From positions 1-50,348 of the forward strand of contig JAFGBK010000041.1 of assembly GCA_016933175.1 (NCBI GenBank): a stretch of DNA of 50,348 nt, read 5' to 3'. Position numbers and translations under genes: made by a program. The stretch's first letter is position 1; each line of letters begins with the position of its first letter. The notes beneath the pieces were generated by a model. The model saw only the letters and a program-made list of their open reading frames with translations, did not search any database and was not told where the DNA came from. Origin of the DNA: Candidatus Krumholzibacteriota bacterium (lineage in GTDB: Bacteria; Krumholzibacteriota; Krumholzibacteriia; JACNKJ01). This document shows, piece after piece, positions 46,738 to 50,348 of the stretch.

Positions 46738-48692
46738 CCGACCACGACTTCCTGGTCCGCTACCGCCTGCCGCGCCCCCTCTCGCGCGCCTGGGAGGCCG
46801 TCTGCGTCGCGGCCAGCGCCGGCGAGCGGGAGCAGCGCGTGCGCTGGTGCGCCAGTGTGGCCGTGCGCTTCCTGGCCGCCCTGCGCCAGGCGTCCTGCCT
46901 GGCGGCCGATCCCGGCGAGCCCGTCAACCCGCCGGCGGCCCACGACCTCAAGCGCCGCTGCGATGGCGAGGTCTTCCCGCCCGAGCTGGACGGGCCCCTG
47001 CCACCGGCCCTGCTCCAACTGGCGGGGGACTGGCCGGGGAGCCCGCCGGGCCCGCCGGAGGCCGCCCTCAACGGGGCCCTGGCGGCCATCGACTGGCTGG
47101 CCCGCTATCGCCTGGCCATCCTGGAGCCCGAGGGCCTGCGCCTGCTGCTGGGGCCGCTCATCGAGTACCGCCCGCCCGGCGGCGCGGCCATCCTGGCGGG
47201 CCAGGGGCTGCCCCTGGGCGAGCCGGTGCTGCTGGATCCGGTCGCCGGCCGCTGGCTGGGCCTCGCGCCCCTGCTGACCTGGGAGCGCTCGCCGCGCCGG
47301 TCCTTCGGACACCTGCGCATCCTGAGGCGCCGCGACGCCCTGCTCGGCCAGTACGTCGAGGAGGGAGAGCCCGGCTCGCCGAGCCGCGTCCAGGCCATCG
47401 GCGCGCGGCCTCGGGCGGGGCAGCTGGCCCTCGACGACGACCTGCGGGCCGGCCTGGCCGGCCCGCCCGCCCGCTACCCCGACGGCGCGTCGATCGAGGG
47501 GCGCTACCGCAGCCTGGGCCTGGTCTGGCGCGGGGGCACCAGCGACGTCTTCATCGCGCGGCGCGAGGCCGACGGGAAGGCCGTGGTCCTCAAGACGCAC
47601 GAGAGCGAGGAGGGCCGCTTCGACGAGAACTGGCGCCACTTCGTGGACGAGGAGCGCTTCAGCGCCCGCGTGGACCACGCCGCCGTCATCCGCTCGCGGC
47701 CCACGGGGCTCGTGGCGGGCCGCGCCGTGCACGAGCTGGACCTGGCCGGCCGCGGGTCGTTGCAGGATGTCCTCGACTCCAACGGCGTCCTCGATCCCGA
47801 GTCGGCGCGCCGCGTGGCCCTGGACCTGCTCGCGGCCCTGGCGGCCGTGCACGCGGCCGGCGTGATCCACAACGACCTCAAGCCCGACAACATCCTCTTC
47901 GACGAGGACGGGCGGCTGCGTCTCATCGACTTCGGCATCGCCACCACGCTGGAGCCCGACCGGCGCGAACTGCGCCCCGGCGCGCCGCCCGGCACGCCGG
48001 GCTACATGGCGCCCGAGCTGCGGGAGGGCACCTTCCCCGGCGTGGCCAGCGACCTCTACTCGGCCGGCGTGATCCTGGCGGAGATGCTCGGCGGCAAGCA
48101 GCCCGCCGGGCCAGCGGAGGTCTGGTCCCTGCGCGCCGTGCCGGCCGCCCTGCGCGGCTTCCTGGCGCGCTGCCTGGACCCGGACCCCCGCGGGCGCTGG
48201 CGCTCGGCGGCGTCGGCGGCCCGCGCCCTGTCGGCCCTGAAGCTCAAGCCCGTCCTGGCCCTGAGCCTGGACGTGGAGGGCACCCTCATCGACAGCTACT
48301 ACGGCCAGAATCCGCGGCCGGGGCTGGCCGACTTCCTGGCCTGGTGCCTGACGAGCTTCGACCGCGTCTTCGTCTACACCATGCTGGAGGCCGACGAGGC
48401 GGAGGCGGTCTTCGCGAGCCTGGCGGACCTGGGCGAGCTGCCGCCGGCCTTTCTGGACCGCTACGAGTACGTCTCCTGGGACCGCGACGGCGAGGGCACC
48501 TTCAAGGACCTGCGCCGCTGCCGCGTGCCCCTCGACCGCAACGCCCTCGTGGACGACTCGCCGGGCGTGATCCCCGAGGACCAGGCCCACCGCTGGGTGC
48601 GCGTGGCCGAGTACCACGACACGACGGTGGGGGACACCGGCCTGGTCCGCGCCCGCGCCGAGATCGCCGCCCTCTTCGGCCTGGAGGCATGA
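46734..48692 (+). CDS. Ser/Thr protein kinase fused to SCP/HAD-like phosphatase domain
   Basis: 652 residues from GTG. Residues 1 to ~240 are a helical N-terminal region of unknown fold (FLVRYRLPRPLSRAWEAVCVAA at the start). The kinase spans ~255-500: Gly loop RGGTSDVFIAR, VVLK (Lys ~286), HNDLKPDN with D381, DFG with D399, and GTPGYMAPE. It lacks transmembrane and PASTA segments. Residues ~508-652 begin LALSLDVEGTLIDSYY (D513, E515), then RPGLADFLAWCL, FVYTML and ALVDDSPGVIPEDQ, the order of FCP/SCP-type HAD phosphatases; the second Asp of DxDxT is Glu. Coupled to both neighbours. Kinase is certain; phosphatase activity is likely. Confidence 0.85.
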   Translation: MTDHDFLVRYRLPRPLSRAWEAVCVAASAGEREQRVRWCASVAVRFLAALRQASCLAADPGEPVNPPAAHDLKRRCDGEVFPPELDGPLPPALLQLAGDWPGSPPGPPEAALNGALAAIDWLARYRLAILEPEGLRLLLGPLIEYRPPGGAAILAGQGLPLGEPVLLDPVAGRWLGLAPLLTWERSPRRSFGHLRILRRRDALLGQYVEEGEPGSPSRVQAIGARPRAGQLALDDDLRAGLAGPPARYPDGASIEGRYRSLGLVWRGGTSDVFIARREADGKAVVLKTHESEEGRFDENWRHFVDEERFSARVDHAAVIRSRPTGLVAGRAVHELDLAGRGSLQDVLDSNGVLDPESARRVALDLLAALAAVHAAGVIHNDLKPDNILFDEDGRLRLIDFGIATTLEPDRRELRPGAPPGTPGYMAPELREGTFPGVASDLYSAGVILAEMLGGKQPAGPAEVWSLRAVPAALRGFLARCLDPDPRGRWRSAASAARALSALKLKPVLALSLDVEGTLIDSYYGQNPRPGLADFLAWCLTSFDRVFVYTMLEADEAEAVFASLADLGELPPAFLDRYEYVSWDRDGEGTFKDLRRCRVPLDRNALVDDSPGVIPEDQAHRWVRVAEYHDTTVGDTGLVRARAEIAALFGLEA

Positions 48693-49429
48693 GCATGGAC
48701 AGGGATCTGATTCGCGCGTTCATGAAGGCGACCCGCCACGAGAACATGGCGCCCAGCGCCCAGCAGCGGGGAGCGCCCATGCCACCGGCCTTCGCGGCTC
48801 TCGGCAGCGAGACGGGCCGCGTCGCGCTGCCGCCGCCGGCCGACCTCGACCTGGCACTCCTGGACTTCCCGGCCCTGCTGGCCCGGCGCGCCAGCCGCCG
48901 GCGCTTCACGGAGGCGCCTCTGGACGGCGGCCAGCTCTCCTTCCTGCTCTGGGCGACGCAGGGTCGGCGCGGCGCCGGCGACCGCCTGGCCCTGCGCACG
49001 GTGCCCTCGGCGGGGGCGCGCCACGCCTTCGAGACCCTGCTGGACGTCCGCCGCGTGGACGGCCTCGAGGCGGGGCTCTACCAGTACGAGCCCATGAGCC
49101 ACGCCTTGCTGGTCCTGGCGGCAGAGCCGGACCTGGCCGGGCGCGTCACGCGCGCCTGCTACGACCAGGCCTGCGTGGCGGGCGCGGCGGCGGTCTTCCT
49201 CTGGGCGGCGGTGCCCGAGCGGATGACCTGGCGCTACGGCGAGCGGGGCTACCGCTACCTCCACCTGGACGCCGGCCACGTCTGCCAGAACCTCTACCTG
49301 GCCTGCGAGGCACTGGGTCTGGGAACCTGCGCCGTCGCCGCCTTCGACGACGGGGCCCTGGACGCCGCCCTTGGCCTGGACGGCGAGGAGGCCTTCGCCC
49401 TCTACCTGGCGCCCGTGGGCCGGCTCTAG
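48689..49429 (+). CDS. SagB/ThcOx-type nitroreductase family protein
   Basis: 246 residues from ATG overlapping the kinase stop (ATGA). RRASRRRFTEAPLDGGQLSFLLWATQG is the FMN-binding nitroreductase start (~72-98). LRTVPSAGARHAFETLLDVRRVDGLEAGLYQYEP matches the SagB/ThcOx branch, and YRYLHLDAGHVCQNLYLACEALGLGTCAVAAFDD is the family's second flavin segment. SagB relatives oxidise azolines in peptides, but stand-alone homologues are common and no peptide cyclase lies here. Third gene of the GGCT-kinase-nitroreductase operon. Confidence 0.87.
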   Translation: MSMDRDLIRAFMKATRHENMAPSAQQRGAPMPPAFAALGSETGRVALPPPADLDLALLDFPALLARRASRRRFTEAPLDGGQLSFLLWATQGRRGAGDRLALRTVPSAGARHAFETLLDVRRVDGLEAGLYQYEPMSHALLVLAAEPDLAGRVTRACYDQACVAGAAAVFLWAAVPERMTWRYGERGYRYLHLDAGHVCQNLYLACEALGLGTCAVAAFDDGALDAALGLDGEEAFALYLAPVGRL

Positions 49430-49463
49430 CCGGCGCCGCCGCGCGGCCGCCGCCCCGCAGCCT

Positions 49464-50348
49464 TCACGCGCCGCCGCGCGAGGCGAGGGCGGACGCGTCC
49501 GCGCGGCTCACGTACATCCCGCAGTTGGAGCCGATGGCGTTCTCCCGCAGGTCGCCGATGGAGAGGATCGTCTCGTAGCCGAGCGCGGCGAAGCGCGCCG
49601 CCAGGCGCTCGCCCGGCCCCGGGTCGTCGGCGTCGACGACGCCGGCCAGGCCGGCGCGGTCGCGGGCGCGGGTGGGGTTGATGGGGGTGAGCTTGACGAG
49701 GAAGCGCTCCGGGGAGAAGTGCTCGCAGAGGCGCTCCGGCTCCAGGGGCAGGCCCCGGGCCGGCGCGAAGTTGAGGCCGATCTTCGTTCCGCCCGGCTCG
49801 AAGAAGCGGTCGCCGTAGGCGGCGACCGCGGCCAGGGACCAGGTGCGCGCGGGCACCAGGCGGCGCCGCGTGGCCGCGTCCGTTCCGTGCAGGGAGAACT
49901 GGAGCTGGAAGGGGCGCCCGGCGTAGATGGTCCGCCGCAGATCCAGCAGCCCCGCGAAGAAGCGCTCCCGGCCGGCCGGGGCGATGGTGGACAGGCAGGG
50001 CACCAGCCCCGGCGCCTCCCAGCGGCGGGGCAGCTCGGCCAGGACCGCCAGCACCGCGTCGTTGAGGGCCGGATCCCCCATGCGCGCGAGCTGCACCTTC
50101 AGCTTGGGCACGGGCACGCGCCCGTCGGGGTAGCGGCGGCGCAGCATGAAGTCCGCCTGGGCCAGGATCTCCTCCACGCTCAGGCGCCCGCGGTAGTCGC
50201 CGCCGGCGTCGCAGAAGGCGCAGCGCACCGGGCAGCCCTTGAGCGTGGAGACGATGAGCACCCACTTCTCGTCGCGGGTCAGGGGGGGCTGCACGGACTC
50301 CACGAATTCGACGCGAGCGCCGTCGGCCGTCTCGGCCACCCAGACGCG
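49464..50348 (-). CDS. RlmN/Cfr-like radical SAM protein, 5' end at the window edge
   Basis: The frame is open to base 50348, so the true start may lie outside; a GTG at 50339 is only a fallback. 291 residues are visible from that GTG. It has VEFVESVQPP, WVLIVSTLKGCPVRCAFCDAGGDYRGRLSVEEIL with the Cys-x3-Cys-x2-Cys cluster motif, LKVQLARMGDPALN, QFSLHGTD, VKLTPINPT and a late NCGMYVS. These are the order and motifs of a RlmN-like branch. The C-terminal Cys could be the acceptor Cys of RNA methylases, but the substrate is uncertain. Convergent with the nitroreductase gene. Confidence 0.8.
   Translation of the reverse strand, partial: RVWVAETADGARVEFVESVQPPLTRDEKWVLIVSTLKGCPVRCAFCDAGGDYRGRLSVEEILAQADFMLRRRYPDGRVPVPKLKVQLARMGDPALNDAVLAVLAELPRRWEAPGLVPCLSTIAPAGRERFFAGLLDLRRTIYAGRPFQLQFSLHGTDAATRRRLVPARTWSLAAVAAYGDRFFEPGGTKIGLNFAPARGLPLEPERLCEHFSPERFLVKLTPINPTRARDRAGLAGVVDADDPGPGERLAARFAALGYETILSIGDLRENAIGSNCGMYVSRADASALASRGGA

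Overview
The window reads as one contig from a very GC-rich, diderm (Gram-negative-type) bacterium. The support is an mlaEFD lipid-transport operon, the MEP isoprenoid enzyme IspDF, and five secreted proteins that all end in the same FlgD-like Ig/sorting domain (a Pro-Asn-Pro-Phe motif, then a Trp-Asp-Gly-Arg-Asp motif, then a basic C-terminus). That C-terminal domain is typical of FCB-related and candidate phyla such as Eisenbacteria and Krumholzibacteriota. The assignment is an inference, because no rRNA is present.

Layout. 1-2786 (minus): an SPFH/stomatin protein (cut by the window edge) coupled to a YtrA-type GntR regulator, then a secreted M28 metallopeptidase. 2980-5425 (plus): mlaE-mlaF-mlaD. 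5672-9457: a KamA-like radical SAM gene convergent with a secreted heparinase II/III-like protein. 9688-11118: radA. 11186-19247: a complete type II-C CRISPR-Cas locus with tracrRNA (minus), cas9-cas1-cas2 (plus) and a 53-repeat array. 19493-25102 (plus): ispDF-gltX-methyltransferase-phzF, all coupled or nearly so, then an AGCS-family symporter. 25196-31398: small secreted and TPR proteins, then two large secreted proteins (beta-helix, BNR/sialidase-like). 31463-36623 (minus): a run of nine genes rich in small membrane proteins, with a CPBP protease, an internally deleted RDD gene, a BtrH-like protein and a GNAT. 36937-39280 (plus): a Rieske-like protein, DMT transporter, flavoprotein and VOC protein. 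39429-42290: a secreted subtilase. 42424-49429 (plus): an AAA/DUF4143 ATPase behind a palindromic operator, a polytopic membrane protein, a SnoaL-like protein, and a coupled trio of gamma-glutamylcyclotransferase, kinase-phosphatase fusion and nitroreductase. 49464-50348 (minus): a RlmN-like radical SAM gene cut by the edge.

The most informative region is the CRISPR locus. A tracrRNA can be read directly: it has a consensus promoter, a near full-length anti-repeat, three hairpins and a terminator. The anti-repeat fixes the array as transcribed leftwards, toward the cas genes. The repeat carries a promoter-like pair of hexamers. The anti-repeat upstream of cas9 carries the same pair with one extra base, so it could serve as the cas9 promoter and would then overlap the tracrRNA promoter head to head. 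Two of the 52 spacers differ at only two bases, and both changes are synonymous in one frame. Outside CRISPR, the kinase fused to an SCP/HAD-like phosphatase is the most unusual protein.
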